Positions 11,071 to 21,019 of a stretch of 64,000 bases of DNA are shown here, piece by piece. Position 1 is the stretch's first letter; every line of letters starts with the position of its first letter. Both the position numbers and the translations under genes were made by a program. The DNA lies in contig NZ_FXAY01000006.1 of NCBI RefSeq assembly GCF_900177685.1, forward strand, positions 94,889 through 158,888, in the 5' to 3' direction. The notes below the pieces were generated by a model. That model saw only the letters and a list, made by a program, of their open reading frames with translations. It ran no database searches and was not told the DNA's origin. This DNA comes from Agreia pratensis. GTDB taxonomy: Bacteria; Actinomycetota; Actinomycetes; Actinomycetales; Microbacteriaceae.

Positions 11071-12132
11071 TTAGAAGATCCTGAAGACAAAGGCGGCGAG
11101 CAGAAGGCCCACGACGCCGATCGCGAGAACACCCGCGGTGATCGCGAGGACGACAGGCACATTGGCCCTGCCCCGCTTGGGAGGAGCGACGAGGGCATTG
11201 TTCGACGCCCCTGTGCTGACTGCTCGGCTGGCGCTGACCGGTGCGACATCGTCGCCACTCTGCTCGGTCTCGCCGATGTCGAGGAGTGCGTCGAGATCTT
11301 TGGACTCTATGCCCGCCGCGGGAGCGCCGCTGGCACCCATGCTCGAGGGCAGATCGATCGAGCCGGTGATGATGACCTCACCGGTCTCGTCGAGAGCCGT
11401 GCCCATGTCCATGCTGCTGGGAACGGCAGGAAGAACGAGCGCACTGGTCTGCGACGAGTTGGTCGATCCCACGGTGCGCGACGAGATGAGGTCGTCGAAC
11501 GACGCGTTGGAGTCGTCGGTCTTGGCAGGAGCCTGCTCGTCGGGAACGACGGCCGGCGGCTGGAAGATGGGCGCGAGAATCGGTCCGCTCGAAAGCGACT
11601 CCACGGTGATCTCGGTGACCGAGTCTCCGTCGTCGGGATCGTCGTCGATCGGCACATCGTCGGTTCGCGAGTCATCGCTTCGCACGTCGCCGGTTCGCGG
11701 CTCGTCGATCTGCGGTTCATCGATGACGAGCTCTTCTACGATGGGCTTCGGCTCGCTTGCCTCGGGCGCGAAGCTCGAGATCGGGTCGGATGCGCCGCGT
11801 GCGCCGACGGGAGACGGCATCTGCTGCGGGGCCTCACGCTCGAACGTGGGAATAGCCTGAGTCGGTTCTTCGACGACCACGGCGTCTTCGACGACTTCCG
11901 TGGCGTCGGATGTCTGGGAGGCCTCGGTCTCAGAAGTCACGGACTCGTCGGAACCAGCCGCCGCTTCCTGCTCCGGAGCGTCGGGAATCGCACTCGCATC
12001 GGCCTCGGCTGCGCGTCGCGCGGCCTCTTCCTGCACCTTGGCGGCGTCCTGCCGGTCTTTCTTGGGCATGGTGCGCTCGAGTTCGCGCAGCTGGCGCCGT
12101 GTTAGCGGCTGCTCGTCGGGAGACAACGTCAT
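11071..12132 (-). CDS. Acidic disordered protein with C-terminal membrane anchor
   Basis: 353 residues. The first ~45 are charged and helical ([31 protein letters not shown], quoted in part: [14 protein letters not shown]). Residues ~50-310 are acidic, Ser/Thr/Asp/Pro-rich and of low complexity. The end is one transmembrane helix ([26 protein letters not shown]) with a basic PPKRGRAN before it, so the bulk should be cytoplasmic. There is a degenerate five-residue Asp/Arg repeat around [17 protein letters not shown]. No named family is recognised. Its place between nadD (ATGA overlap) and rsfS suggests a lineage gene with a housekeeping link. Confidence 0.7.
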   Translation of the reverse strand: MTLSPDEQPLTRRQLRELERTMPKKDRQDAAKVQEEAARRAAEADASAIPDAPEQEAAAGSDESVTSETEASQTSDATEVVEDAVVVEEPTQAIPTFEREAPQQMPSPVGARGASDPISSFAPEASEPKPIVEELVIDEPQIDEPRTGDVRSDDSRTDDVPIDDDPDDGDSVTEITVESLSSGPILAPIFQPPAVVPDEQAPAKTDDSNASFDDLISSRTVGSTNSSQTSALVLPAVPSSMDMGTALDETGEVIITGSIDLPSSMGASGAPAAGIESKDLDALLDIGETEQSGDDVAPVSASRAVSTGASNNALVAPPKRGRANVPVVLAITAGVLAIGVVGLLLAAFVFRIF

Positions 12133-12731
12133 TCAAAACTCCGATATAGATGGTGCTTGGTGATGTACTGTACGACACCGTCGGGTACCAAGTACCACAC
12201 CGGAAAACCCCGGCCCACCCGGCCGCGTATGTCAGTGGACGATATCGCTAGAGCCGGAACTTCCAAATAGCTTACGTCTTCATGCGGCAAAGCGGAAATG
12301 GACAGTGGATGCCCGGGCCGTGAGACGGCCACGAAGTGGGCCAGCGACCAGAGTTCTTCGGCGTTCTTCCACCCCAGAATCTGTGCGATGGCGTCGGCGC
12401 CCGAGATGAAGAACAGGTCGGCGTCGGGGCGCTGCTCGTGCAGATCACGCAGGGTGTCGATGGTATAGGTATCGCCGACGCGGTCGATATCGACGCGACT
12501 CACGGTGAAGCGCGGATTCGACGCGGTGGCGATGACCGTCATGAGGTAACGGTGTTCGGCCGGCGTGACGACCTTCTTCTGCCAGGGCTGTCCGGTGGGA
12601 ACGAACACCACCTCGTCGAGGTCGAACGACTGGGCCACCTCGCTGGCGGCCACGAGGTGCCCGTGGTGAATGGGGTCGAAGGTTCCACCCATCACACCGA
12701 TCCGGGCACGCCTGCCGCTGGCGGAGGTCAC
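12129..12731 (-). CDS. nadD: Nicotinate-nucleotide adenylyltransferase
   Basis: 200 residues from a GTG start. [16 protein letters not shown] (residues ~11-26) is the nucleotidyltransferase GxFxPxHxGH motif. [27 protein letters not shown] and [13 protein letters not shown] complete the NadD pattern. It adenylates nicotinate mononucleotide in NAD synthesis. It overlaps the following gene by 4 bp. The order nadD - membrane protein - rsfS is a coupled cluster on the minus strand. Confidence 0.95.
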   Translation of the reverse strand: MTSASGRRARIGVMGGTFDPIHHGHLVAASEVAQSFDLDEVVFVPTGQPWQKKVVTPAEHRYLMTVIATASNPRFTVSRVDIDRVGDTYTIDTLRDLHEQRPDADLFFISGADAIAQILGWKNAEELWSLAHFVAVSRPGHPLSISALPHEDVSYLEVPALAISSTDIRGRVGRGFPVWYLVPDGVVQYITKHHLYRSFE

Positions 12732-12743
12732 GTTCTTCGGTGC

Positions 12744-12965
12744 CTAGTGGTCGGCGCCGGTGCGGTCTGCGTGTCCGTGAGGATCGTGGCTGGCGGCGTA
12801 GGCGGCAGACTTGCGCGGGTGGCGGTTGGCAACGTCACGGTAGCTCCACATGACGGCGGCCAGAGCGATGAAGATCACGAAGGCGATGAGTCCGAAGACG
12901 ATGGCCGGGAACGGCAATTCGACGTGGGCCTCAGCTTCGGCCAACAGGCTGGTCACAACTGACAT
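12744..12965 (-). CDS. Small single-pass membrane protein, unknown function
   Basis: 73 residues with one hydrophobic helix (IVFGLIAFVIFIALAAVMW, ~22-40) and a His/Asp-rich tail (SHDPHGHADRTGADH). I do not recognise a function. It lies between proA and nadD on the same strand, 12 bp before nadD. This position and the ATG start with a good GAGAA upstream support it as a real gene. Confidence 0.65.
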   Translation of the reverse strand: MSVVTSLLAEAEAHVELPFPAIVFGLIAFVIFIALAAVMWSYRDVANRHPRKSAAYAASHDPHGHADRTGADH

Positions 12966-13022
12966 GGTTCTCTTTCGTCGTCGGCGGCGCGCAGAAAATA
13001 ACGCGGTCGTTCAAGGATACCG

Positions 13023-14291
13023 CTACGCGCGCACCTGCCCCGTTCCCCGCACCAGCCACTTCGTGCTCGTGAGCTCGGGAAGCCCCATCGGGCCGCGCGC
13101 GTGCAGCTTCTGGGTGGAGATGCCGACCTCTGCCCCGAACCCGAACTCGCCCCCGTCGGTGAAACGCGTCGAGGCGTTGACCATGACCGCCGCGGAGTCG
13201 ACCTCACGCAGAAAGCGCTCGGCATTCGAGAGATCGTTGGTGATGATCGACTCGGTGTGGTGCGTCGAGTACTGACGGATGTGATCCATCGCCTCGTCGA
13301 GATCGGCGACGACCCGCACGGCGAGGTCGAGGGTCATGTACTCGGTCGCCCAGTCGTCGTCGGTCGACTCGATCGCGTCGGGGAACAGCGCCAGGGTGCG
13401 GGCGTCGCCGTGAATCGTGACACCGGATGCCCGCAGCGCACCGAGCACGCCGGGAAGCAGTCGCTCTGCGGCCTCCTCGTGCACCAGCAGCGTCTCGAGC
13501 GCGTTGCACACACTCGGACGCTGCACCTTGGAGTTGTGCACGATGGCGGTCGCCATCTCGAGGTCTGCGCTGGAGTCGAGAAAGATGTGCACGATACCGG
13601 CACCGGTCTCGATGACCGGGACAGTCGACTCGCTCACGACGGTGTTGATGAGGGCAGCGCTGCCGCGGGGAATGAGCACGTCGATGTATCCTCGCGCGGT
13701 CATCAGAGCGGTCGCACCCTCTCGCCCGAATTCGTCGATGGTCTGCGCGGCCTCTCGCGGCAGGCCGACCGATTCCAGCGCACTCTGAATCAGATCGACG
13801 AGCACCCGGTTCGTGTTCTCAGCAGCGGAGCCGCCGCGCAGCACGACGGCGTTGCCGCTCTTGATAGCGAGGGCGGCGATGTCGATCGTGACGTTCGGGC
13901 GGGCCTCGTAGATGGCACCCACCACGCCGAACGGCACACGCACCTGCTCGATGCGCACGCCGTTGGGAAGCGAGCGACCGCGCACGGTCTCTCCCACGGG
14001 ATCGACAAGGCCTACGAGGTCGAGAGTGGCCGAGGCGAGAGCCTCGATGCGGGCGTCGTTCAGAGTGAGTCGATCGAGCAGCCCAGCGGCGAGTCCGTTC
14101 TCTCGCCCGTTGGCCAGATCGAGATCATTGGCCTCGCCGATGCGCTGCACATTCGATCTCAGCTGCTCCGCGATGGCCGAGAGTGCGCCGTTCTTGACGT
14201 CGGTCGTAGCCTGGGCGAGACGGCGCGCAGACGTGCGCGCGGCATCCAGCCTCTCGGTGAACGTGCTGGAGGCCAGTGTCGAAAGGGGCAT
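13023..14291 (-). CDS. proA: Glutamate-5-semialdehyde dehydrogenase (gamma-glutamyl phosphate reductase)
   Basis: 422 residues from the ATG at 14291. The aldehyde-dehydrogenase-type catalytic Cys is in VQRPSVCNALETLLVH (Cys ~262). VPFGVVGAIYEARPNVTIDIAALAIKSGNAVVLRGGS is the NADPH-binding region (quoted in parts). It reduces gamma-glutamyl phosphate in proline synthesis, directly after ProB. The gap to proB is 16 bp, so it is in an operon with proB and obgE. The longer frame to 14468 only overlaps proB. Confidence 0.96.
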   Translation of the reverse strand: MPLSTLASSTFTERLDAARTSARRLAQATTDVKNGALSAIAEQLRSNVQRIGEANDLDLANGRENGLAAGLLDRLTLNDARIEALASATLDLVGLVDPVGETVRGRSLPNGVRIEQVRVPFGVVGAIYEARPNVTIDIAALAIKSGNAVVLRGGSAAENTNRVLVDLIQSALESVGLPREAAQTIDEFGREGATALMTARGYIDVLIPRGSAALINTVVSESTVPVIETGAGIVHIFLDSSADLEMATAIVHNSKVQRPSVCNALETLLVHEEAAERLLPGVLGALRASGVTIHGDARTLALFPDAIESTDDDWATEYMTLDLAVRVVADLDEAMDHIRQYSTHHTESIITNDLSNAERFLREVDSAAVMVNASTRFTDGGEFGFGAEVGISTQKLHARGPMGLPELTSTKWLVRGTGQVRA

Positions 14292-14307
14292 GGCGCCCAG
14301 TTTACGG

Positions 14308-15096
14308 CTACGGGGCCGGGTCGAACCAGGTTCCGACGGCCTCGCCGGCGAGCGCCTGCGCGGCCTGCGGCGTCGAGGTGAGAATGACCGCGGTGCCGTT
14401 GCTCGCGGCATACCGCGCGGCAGACACCTTGGTCGTCGCGCCACCGGTGCCGAGCCCCGTTCCCACATCGCCGACGACGACTCCGTCTAGTTCGTCGCCG
14501 TAGGGCACGTGCGAGATCAGGATGGCGCCGGGTTCGAGGGGCGGACGCGTATAGAGAGCGTCGACATCGGAGAGCAGCACCAGCAGGTCGGCCTGCACGA
14601 GCTCGGCCACGAGCGACGCCAGGCGGTCGTTGTCGCCGAAGCGGATCTCGTGTGTGGCCACCGTGTCGTTCTCGTTCACGATGGGCAGGATGCGCAGACC
14701 GAGCAGACGCTCCATCGCGCGCTGAGCGTTCGAACGAGGCGTCGGATTCTCGAGGTCGCCGGCCGTCAACAGCACCTGGCCCGCCACGATGCCGAAACGG
14801 TCGAGGCTGTCTTGATAACGGTAGATCAGCACGTTCTGCCCCACCGCAGCCGCGGCCTGCTGGGTGGCCAGATCGGTGGGGCGGGAGTCGAGCTGCAGGT
14901 AGGGCATGCCCGTGGCGATCGCGCCCGACGAGACCAGCATGATCTCGATACCGCGACCGTGCGCGGTGGCCAGCGCATCGACGAGGGCAACGATCTGGCC
15001 CGCATTGTCACCAGAGATCGACGACGAACCGACCTTCACGACGATGCGTCTCGCGCGCTCGATGTCGCTGCGGTCGGCCAGCCGGACGCGGGTCAC
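14308..15096 (-). CDS. proB: Glutamate 5-kinase, short form without PUA domain
   Basis: 262 residues from a GTG overlapping the obgE stop (GTGA). [13 protein letters not shown] at the start, [58 protein letters not shown] (in parts) and the [19 protein letters not shown] segment define the amino-acid-kinase fold. The enzyme makes gamma-glutamyl phosphate and is normally feedback-inhibited by proline. The ~110-residue C-terminal PUA domain of the E. coli type is absent, so the protein ends just after the kinase domain. Confidence 0.95.
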   Translation of the reverse strand: MTRVRLADRSDIERARRIVVKVGSSSISGDNAGQIVALVDALATAHGRGIEIMLVSSGAIATGMPYLQLDSRPTDLATQQAAAAVGQNVLIYRYQDSLDRFGIVAGQVLLTAGDLENPTPRSNAQRAMERLLGLRILPIVNENDTVATHEIRFGDNDRLASLVAELVQADLLVLLSDVDALYTRPPLEPGAILISHVPYGDELDGVVVGDVGTGLGTGGATTKVSAARYAASNGTAVILTSTPQAAQALAGEAVGTWFDPAP

Positions 15097-16607
15097 TCCT
15101 CGTCCGTGCTGTCTTCGCGCCAGAGTCCTGCCTCTTTCTCACGCACGAGTTCTGCGCGGGCCTCTGCCTTGGCGTCCATGCGCTCGAAGTACTCCTCGCG
15201 GCGCTGGTTGCTCGTGCGTCGGCCGTCTTTGAGAAGGCGGGGGTCGAGGCCACGGGGGGCGGTGACCAACTCGGCCGTCGAGGTCATCGTGGGCTCCCAG
15301 TCGAAAACAACGCCGTTGTCGAGGCCGATGATGACGGTCGAACCCGCCTGCGCGCCCTTCTTGAAGAGCTGGTCTTCGACACCGAGCTTGGCCAGACGGT
15401 CGGCGAGGAAGCCGATGGCCTCTTCGTTCGTGAAGTCGGTCTGCTGCACCCAGCGCTCGGGCTTCGTACCGAGAACGCGGTAGATGTTTCCGCCCGATCC
15501 TCCCTCGACACGCACGGTGAACCCGGCTTCGTCGACGGCACGGGGGCGCATGACGAGGCGAGGCTTGGGCGGAGCATCGATGAGCGCCTGGCGCCCTTCT
15601 TCGACGAGCTGGGCGAGGGCGAACGACAGGGGCTTCAGACCCTCGTGACTCACGGTCGAGATCTCGAACACACGGTATCCCCGCGCCTCGAGTTCGGCGG
15701 TGACGAAGTCGGCGAGTTCGCGCCCCTCCGGCACATCGATCTTGTTCAGAGCGATGAGCTGCGGGCGTTCGATGAGCGGGATCTGGCCCTCGGGCACCGG
15801 GTATGCGGCCAGCTCCGCAAGAATGATGTCGAGGTCGGAGATCGGATCACGGCCGGGCTCGAGGGTGGCACAGTCGAGCACGTGCAGCAGCGCAGTGCAC
15901 CGCTCGACGTGGCGAAGGAATTCGAGGCCCAGACCCTTGCCCTCGCTCGCGCCCTCGATGAGGCCGGGAACGTCGGCGATCGTGTAGCGGGTCTCCCCCG
16001 CCTGGACGACGCCCAGGTTGGGGTGGAGCGTGGTGAAGGGATAGTCGGCGATCTTCGGCTTAGCGGCAGAGAGCGCAGCGACGAGACTCGACTTGCCCGC
16101 CGAGGGGTACCCCACGAGCGCGACGTCGGCGACGACCTTCAGTTCGAGCCGGATGTCGCCCTCGAAGCCGAGCGTTCCGAGCAGAGCGAAGCCGGGAGCC
16201 TTGCGCTTCGTGTTCGCCAGCGCGGCGTTTCCGAGCCCGCCCTGTCCAGCCTCGGCGACGACGACGCGCATGCCGGCGTCTGTCATGTCGGCGAGCTCGG
16301 TGCCGTCGGCGTCTTTCACGAGCGTTCCGATGGGCACGCTCAGCACGAGTTCATCTGCGTTGGTGCCGCTGCGGTGATCACCCATGCCAGGGCCGCCGTT
16401 CTCACTGCGACGATGCGGTGAGCGGTGGAATCCGAGCAGCGTGGTGACGCCGGGGTCGGCGACGAGCACGATGTCTCCACCGTTCCCGCCTGTTCCGCCG
16501 TCGGGGCCCGCGAGGGGTTTGAACTTCTCGCGCTTCACCGACACGCAGCCGTTGCCGCCATTGCCTGCGCGGAGGTGGAGTGTCACATGGTCAACAAACG
16601 TCGCCAT
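15093..16607 (-). CDS. obgE: GTPase Obg/CgtA
   Basis: 504 residues in three domains: the glycine-rich Obg fold (1-~158; [19 protein letters not shown]), the G domain (~159-335; P-loop GYPSAGKSS at 166-174, switch [20 protein letters not shown]) and the C-terminal OCT domain (~350-430; [21 protein letters not shown]). A basic/Glu-rich extension ends the protein, as in other actinobacteria. It is an essential ribosome-assembly GTPase. It is separated from rpmA by a terminator but coupled to proB downstream. Confidence 0.97.
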   Translation of the reverse strand: MATFVDHVTLHLRAGNGGNGCVSVKREKFKPLAGPDGGTGGNGGDIVLVADPGVTTLLGFHRSPHRRSENGGPGMGDHRSGTNADELVLSVPIGTLVKDADGTELADMTDAGMRVVVAEAGQGGLGNAALANTKRKAPGFALLGTLGFEGDIRLELKVVADVALVGYPSAGKSSLVAALSAAKPKIADYPFTTLHPNLGVVQAGETRYTIADVPGLIEGASEGKGLGLEFLRHVERCTALLHVLDCATLEPGRDPISDLDIILAELAAYPVPEGQIPLIERPQLIALNKIDVPEGRELADFVTAELEARGYRVFEISTVSHEGLKPLSFALAQLVEEGRQALIDAPPKPRLVMRPRAVDEAGFTVRVEGGSGGNIYRVLGTKPERWVQQTDFTNEEAIGFLADRLAKLGVEDQLFKKGAQAGSTVIIGLDNGVVFDWEPTMTSTAELVTAPRGLDPRLLKDGRRTSNQRREEYFERMDAKAEARAELVREKEAGLWREDSTDEE

Positions 16608-16638
16608 CTGCTCTCCTAACGTTGGTGTTTCAGTGAAA

Positions 16639-16680
16639 AACGAAGAATGGCAGGAACGGGCCGAAGCCCGCCCCTGCCAT
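16639..16680 (-). terminator. Terminator after rplU-rpmA
   Basis: On the minus strand, an ~15-bp stem (ATGGCAGG...CCTGCCAT arms, with two G-U pairs completing it) closes on a TTCG tetraloop and is followed by TCTTCGTTTTTC. The wobble pairs form only on the minus-strand RNA, so it is directional. It ends the rplU-rpmA transcript before obgE. Confidence 0.85.
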
Positions 16681-16699
16681 CTGTGCCTGCGAGGTGGTG

Positions 16700-16954
16700 C
16701 TACTCGCCTGCCACGATGTTGATGACCTTGCGGCCACCCTTGTGTCCGAACTCGACCGAACCTGCGGCCAGAGCGAACAGGGTGTCGTCGCCGCCACGGC
16801 CGACGTTCACGCCGGGGTGGAAGTGAGTGCCGCGCTGGCGAACGATGATCTCGCCCGCTCCGACGACCTGGCCACCGAAGCGCTTGACGCCCAGACGCTG
16901 TGCGTTGGAGTCACGACCGTTGCGAGTGGAACTCGCGCCCTTTTTATGTGCCAT
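16700..16954 (-). CDS. rpmA: 50S ribosomal protein L27
   Basis: 84 residues, [27 protein letters not shown] being the universal L27 beginning (quoted in part: [19 protein letters not shown]). The N-terminus starts directly with MAHKKG, with no cleavable extension as in Firmicutes. It lies 14 bp downstream of rplU and is followed by a terminator. Confidence 0.98.
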   Translation of the reverse strand: MAHKKGASSTRNGRDSNAQRLGVKRFGGQVVGAGEIIVRQRGTHFHPGVNVGRGGDDTLFALAAGSVEFGHKGGRKVINIVAGE

Positions 16955-16968
16955 TAGCTCTTCCTGCC

Positions 16969-17277
16969 CTACTTGATTCCGGTGACCTTGACGCGGGTCA
17001 GGTCTTGACGGTGACCCTGGCGCTTCTTGTACCCGGTCTTGTTCTTGAACTTCTGGATGACGATCTTCGGGCCACGGAGGTCTTCGAGAACCTCGGCGGT
17101 GACGGTGACCTTGGCAAGCGATGCGGCGTCGAAGGTGATCTTGTCACCGTCGACGAGCAGCACGGCGGCCAACTCGATGTTGCCGTCTTTGTCGGCCTTG
17201 ATGCGGTCGAGGGTGACGATCGTGCCGACCTCTACCTTTTCTTGCCGACCACCGGCGCGCACAACTGCGTAAACCAC
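16969..17277 (-). CDS. rplU: 50S ribosomal protein L21
   Basis: 102 residues from a GTG start ([17 protein letters not shown]). The ending [25 protein letters not shown] is the conserved L21 C-terminus (quoted in part: [11 protein letters not shown]). It is the first gene of the rplU-rpmA operon. About 195 bp upstream, up to the gene ending at 17474, must hold the promoter and any L21 leader. I could not assign a leader structure there with confidence. Confidence 0.98.
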   Translation of the reverse strand: MVYAVVRAGGRQEKVEVGTIVTLDRIKADKDGNIELAAVLLVDGDKITFDAASLAKVTVTAEVLEDLRGPKIVIQKFKNKTGYKKRQGHRQDLTRVKVTGIK

Positions 17278-17473
17278 TTCAGTACCTATTCTCTAGAGAG
17301 CGAATGCCCACAAAACTCGATTGACACGCGGGCTGAGCCAAGCGCGCGCCAACGGACAACTTTACGTCAAGCTCGCGCTCCGGTCAAACCCGGAGCACGT
17401 TGATGAGCGCCTTCCCCCGAGGGTTCGGTCGAGGTCTTTGCGCTCTCGACAGCATAACAGCCCCCGGTGGCGG

Positions 17474-18835
17474 TTACTGCCAGGTGACGCGGAGACCTGT
17501 CAGGGTGCGCTCCACCGCGCCACTCGACCGGTCGACGAGAGAGGTCGCGACCTCGGCTCCAGTACGCGGCTGCACAGCGATCGCAAGGTACTGCGTGTTC
17601 GGCGACTGCGTGACCGAGACGATGCGCGCCTCCGCCGAAGCGGTGTCGAAGATGACCGTTGCCCCGCCGTCATCGCTTCGCACGACGACCTGCCTCGTGG
17701 TGCCATCGACAGCGCCGACGCTCACCACGGAGACGGTCGTCGTGTCGTCGGGCCCTAGGAGCGGCAGTCCGACAGGGATCGCACCCTCTGGGAGGATCGG
17801 CTTGAGCGGCGACACCTCACCCGAGAGCAGATCGAGCACGTGGAAGGCTCCCTGACCGCCGATCACCGACTGTGCTCCCGCCGGAGCGACCTCACCGAGA
17901 TCGTCGTAGTCACCGATCACGGCCCCCTGCTGCAGCGCGGAGTCGTAGATCGACATCACGCCGTCGGCGGTCGTCTCGACCAGAGTGCTGTCGGGAATGA
18001 ATCGCCACTGGTCCACCTGGAGCGGCTCACCGATCACGGTGCCGGGCAGTGTGAACGAGGTGTGCTTGGCAAGCAGATCGAACAACAGAAGCGTGTTCGA
18101 GTAGCCGTCGGCAGGGTCGGCACCGGTGAAGCGGAACCCGAGCATCGCCTGTTTCACCGAGGAGCCGAGTTGCGTGATCGTTCCGCGCGTCGGCAGGGGT
18201 AGCGTCTCGACGGCGCTCTGTCCGGGTGCCACCAGCACGAGCTGCGACATGCCATCATCGGTCTCGGTCGCGATTGCGAGACTCGACCCGACAACGGCGA
18301 AGTCCTGGATGCGCGGGGCCGAGTAGACGACGTCTCTCGCGGTTCCGGAGACCGTGGTTCGCACGATGGCGTCGGCGGCGCCGCCCACCGCATCCGGCGC
18401 GCCTTTCTGCAGATAGTAGAGCGGCGGCGATCCCGTCGTGAAGGAATAGTCGAACGTCGACGCGGCCTCGTGGAACGGGCTCGTGACCCCGGACACGGAC
18501 ACGACGTAGTCGGTGCCGTACAACAGGCGCTGCTCGAAGGTGATGGAGAGCGTGTTTCCATCGGTGGCGACCTTCAGGGGAATGCTCGGCGTGACACTCA
18601 CCTGCTCGGCGTCGATCTCGGCGAGCGGCTCGTTCGAGTGCATCAGCAGTCGTTGCTGGGTCAGCTGCACGACACCATCGGCATCGATGTCGGAGCGCAC
18701 GAGCCGCGGACCCTGCCCCAGGGTCAACACGGCGAGACCGGTGCACAGCACGACCAGCACGGCGACCATCGCCGCCAGGGTGCGGCGGAACGAGCCTCGG
18801 TGTGCGGGCGCGGCCCCTCGCGACTCAGTAGACAT
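17474..18835 (-). CDS. Secreted or membrane-anchored SbsA/Ig-like domain protein
   Basis: 453 residues from the ATG at 18835, overlapping the preceding gene by 11 bp. There is a basic N-terminus and one hydrophobic segment (TLAAMVAVLVVLCTGLAVLTLG), which acts as a signal anchor. Next comes a bacterial SbsA/Ig-like domain (LTQQRLLMHSNEPLAEI ... YGTDYVVSVSGVTSPF), and residues ~140-450 look like a beta-propeller of repeats (VFSAPRIQDFAVVGSSLAIAT-type blades). The C-terminus is exported by prediction. It is coupled to the TIGR03943/permease pair, which suggests a shared role at the cell surface. The function is unknown. Confidence 0.68.
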   Translation of the reverse strand: MSTESRGAAPAHRGSFRRTLAAMVAVLVVLCTGLAVLTLGQGPRLVRSDIDADGVVQLTQQRLLMHSNEPLAEIDAEQVSVTPSIPLKVATDGNTLSITFEQRLLYGTDYVVSVSGVTSPFHEAASTFDYSFTTGSPPLYYLQKGAPDAVGGAADAIVRTTVSGTARDVVYSAPRIQDFAVVGSSLAIATETDDGMSQLVLVAPGQSAVETLPLPTRGTITQLGSSVKQAMLGFRFTGADPADGYSNTLLLFDLLAKHTSFTLPGTVIGEPLQVDQWRFIPDSTLVETTADGVMSIYDSALQQGAVIGDYDDLGEVAPAGAQSVIGGQGAFHVLDLLSGEVSPLKPILPEGAIPVGLPLLGPDDTTTVSVVSVGAVDGTTRQVVVRSDDGGATVIFDTASAEARIVSVTQSPNTQYLAIAVQPRTGAEVATSLVDRSSGAVERTLTGLRVTWQ

Positions 18836-19568
18836 AGGGGTCACTCGGCTCGTCGACCGGGCTCACCTGCTGGGGCACGATCACCATCGGCTGGCGACTC
18901 TTGACGCTCGGATTCAGGTCGAAGGCCCCCGTCACCTCGACCCAGTCGTCGAGCGCGAGCGACGACTTCCAGTCGGGCTGGTACACCGGCACCCCGACCG
19001 GCTGCGCATCGGCGGCGCAGCAGGTCACGAAAAAGCGTGTGACGAAGAACACGTTCTCCGGATCGTCGGGATCGGCGCTGATGAAACCGGTGAGCGTGGT
19101 GGGTTTTCCCGCGATTCCTTGCAGATCTGTGCTCTGCCGCAGGGCTGTAGCCCACTCCTTGACGCCGTAGTCCGCGGTGTCACCGGTGGCCTGCTGCGAC
19201 CCCGCGCCCACGACCGTGCCGCTGTTCACGCTGCGCTGGTCGGCGGTGGCCGAGGTGAGCGTCGCGGGCGGCAGAACGATCAATGAGCCGACGCCGAACA
19301 GGCTCGCGACCACGACCGCTACCGACAGGCCGAGCCGCCACGCGCGACGCGTCGGTCCAGCGTCCGTCGCCTCGTCGGCCGGTACCCTCACGACGAAGCT
19401 GGCGACGACCACCACGATGCCGCAGACGGCCGCGATGACGGTGAAGGCGAAGTAGCGGGGGTGGACGTAGAGCCCCAGGTCGCCGTTGATCCACAGCCAC
19501 ACGGTCGTCACGCAGGCCACCAGGGTCAGAACGACGCCGATCCATCGTTGTCTCACGCTGTCAAACAA
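18825..19568 (-). CDS. TIGR03943-family protein, partner of the adjacent permease
   Basis: 247 residues with four hydrophobic helices or so, then a soluble C-terminal domain containing GVKEWATALRQSTDLQGIAGKPTTLTGFI and FFVTRFFVTCCAADAQPVGVPVYQPDW (in parts). The latter CCAADA motif is typical of the DUF1980/TIGR03943 (YcgQ-like) family that pairs with DUF318 permeases. The TTG at 19568 overlaps the permease stop; GTG 19556 is a possible alternative. The pair is known in B. subtilis as the zinc-regulated ycgR-ycgQ genes. Its transported substrate is not established. Confidence 0.85.
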   Translation of the reverse strand: MFDSVRQRWIGVVLTLVACVTTVWLWINGDLGLYVHPRYFAFTVIAAVCGIVVVVASFVVRVPADEATDAGPTRRAWRLGLSVAVVVASLFGVGSLIVLPPATLTSATADQRSVNSGTVVGAGSQQATGDTADYGVKEWATALRQSTDLQGIAGKPTTLTGFISADPDDPENVFFVTRFFVTCCAADAQPVGVPVYQPDWKSSLALDDWVEVTGAFDLNPSVKSRQPMVIVPQQVSPVDEPSDPYVY

Positions 19569-20637
19569 GAACGTTCACCGCCAATCCCAATGCCGCGGCC
19601 ATCAGCCCGACGAGGAGGGAAACCTGCAAAAGAGTCTTGGTCGTGAACGTGGTGCGCATCAGCGCCAGCATCTTCACGTCGATCATCGGTCCGAAGGTCA
19701 GGAACGACACGATCGCTCCGGTCGAGAAGATGCCGCCGAACGACAGGATGAAGAAGGCATCGACATTCGAGCAGACAGACACGACGAAGGCGAGAGCCAT
19801 CAACGCCAGCACCGACCACACCGGGTTGCTGCCGAGCGCGACCAGCACGTCGCGCGGCACGATGGTCTGGATGCCGCCGGCCACGAGCGAGCCGATGATC
19901 AGCGCGGGCATGATTCCCGTGGTCTCCCGCACGAACATCGCCAGGCTGCGCACGAGTCGGGGACCGGACTCATCGTGGGCGACGGCGCACTCCCGCACGA
20001 ACCCCGGCGTCAGGAGGGCATCCGGATCGGAGTGCTTCGAGTAGAGCCACCCGATGGTGTTCGCGATGACGAAACCACCCACGAGTCGTGCAATGAGGAC
20101 GATCGGGTCTCCCCCGAACGCCTGCTGTGTGGTGATGATGGTGATCGGATTGAGGATGGGCGCGGCGAGCAGAAAGGTCAGGGATTCGGGCACGGTGAAG
20201 CCGCGGATGATGAGCCCGCGCGCCAGCGGCACATTGCCGCACTCGCATACGGGCAGCAGCATGCCGATGAGCGAGATGCAAGCTCGACGGGCCACAGGGT
20301 TCTTGGGGAGGATGCGGTCGAAGAATCCCGCGGGAAGCCAGACCTGCACGATCACCGCGAGCACGATACCGAGCAGAACGAAAGGCAACGATTCGACGAT
20401 GACGCTGATCGAGAGGGTGATGAAGTCCTGCATGCGGTTGGGCAGGCTCCACCCGAGGCCCGGTATGAGGGCGCGAACCGCGAACAGGAGAGCTACGACG
20501 CCGACGCCGACGGCGATTCGCACGAGCAGCTGACGACCCGTCACCGATGCCGAGTGCGTATGCCCCTCGTGCCCCGTGTTCTCATCGTGATCGGTGTGAT
20601 CACCATGACCATCGAGCGTGAATCGGGTGGAAGACAT
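19561..20637 (-). CDS. DUF318/ArsP_1-type permease with His-rich N-terminus
   Basis: 358 residues from the ATG at 20637. The first ~30 residues are His/Asp-rich (DGHGDHTDHDENTGHEGHTH), which suggests metal binding. Next come about eight to ten helices with the family blocks ESLPFVLLGIVLAVIVQVWLP, PVCECGNVPLARGLI and SFLTFGPMIDVKMLALM. CECGN is the conserved two-cysteine motif of this permease family. It is coupled to the TIGR03943 gene. The longer frame to 20736 has no upstream coding character. A metal-linked role is inferred from the His tail and family relatives. Confidence 0.85.
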   Translation of the reverse strand: MSSTRFTLDGHGDHTDHDENTGHEGHTHSASVTGRQLLVRIAVGVGVVALLFAVRALIPGLGWSLPNRMQDFITLSISVIVESLPFVLLGIVLAVIVQVWLPAGFFDRILPKNPVARRACISLIGMLLPVCECGNVPLARGLIIRGFTVPESLTFLLAAPILNPITIITTQQAFGGDPIVLIARLVGGFVIANTIGWLYSKHSDPDALLTPGFVRECAVAHDESGPRLVRSLAMFVRETTGIMPALIIGSLVAGGIQTIVPRDVLVALGSNPVWSVLALMALAFVVSVCSNVDAFFILSFGGIFSTGAIVSFLTFGPMIDVKMLALMRTTFTTKTLLQVSLLVGLMAAALGLAVNVLV

Positions 20638-20710
20638 CGGGCACCAGAGTACAAGCCGCTGGGAGGCCCGAGGGTGAGGAGCGCCGAGCAGCCGTACACT
20701 CGAGAAGACT

Positions 20711-20989
20711 ATGACCGTGCTCATCGATTGGCCCATCTGGCCCGCTCACGGCACCGTCTGGGGCCACCTCGTCAGCGATTCGTCGCTCGATGAGCTTCAC
20801 GAATTCGCGCAAGCGGCCGGTCTGCCCGCGCGCAGCTTCGACCTCGACCATTACGACGTGCCCATCGCTCGTCACGACGAGCTCGTGGCCGCAGGCGCGC
20901 TGCCCGTCAGCTACCGCGACCTGGTGCGCCGGCTCGAGCGCAGCGGATTACGCGTCAAAGGCCGCGACCGCCCCGGTGCGGGGCGATAG
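20711..20989 (+). CDS. DUF4031 domain protein
   Basis: 92 residues. TVLIDWPIWPAHGTVWGHLVSD and DLDHYDVPIARHDELVAAGALPVSYRDLVRRLE (in parts) fit DUF4031, a small Actinobacteria- and Proteobacteria-wide family of unknown function. It is divergent from the permease and converges on rne. A small CGCCCC/GGGGCG hairpin (20969-20985) overlaps its final codons and may help termination. Confidence 0.85.
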   Translation: MTVLIDWPIWPAHGTVWGHLVSDSSLDELHEFAQAAGLPARSFDLDHYDVPIARHDELVAAGALPVSYRDLVRRLERSGLRVKGRDRPGAGR

Positions 20990-21019
20990 CGGCCTCTGAC
21001 GAGTGCTGCGGTCTGACCG

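Noticed and set aside
20638..20710. Possible Zur box before the His-rich permease
   Set aside because: No TGAAAATCATTTTCA-like palindrome is visible in this gap.
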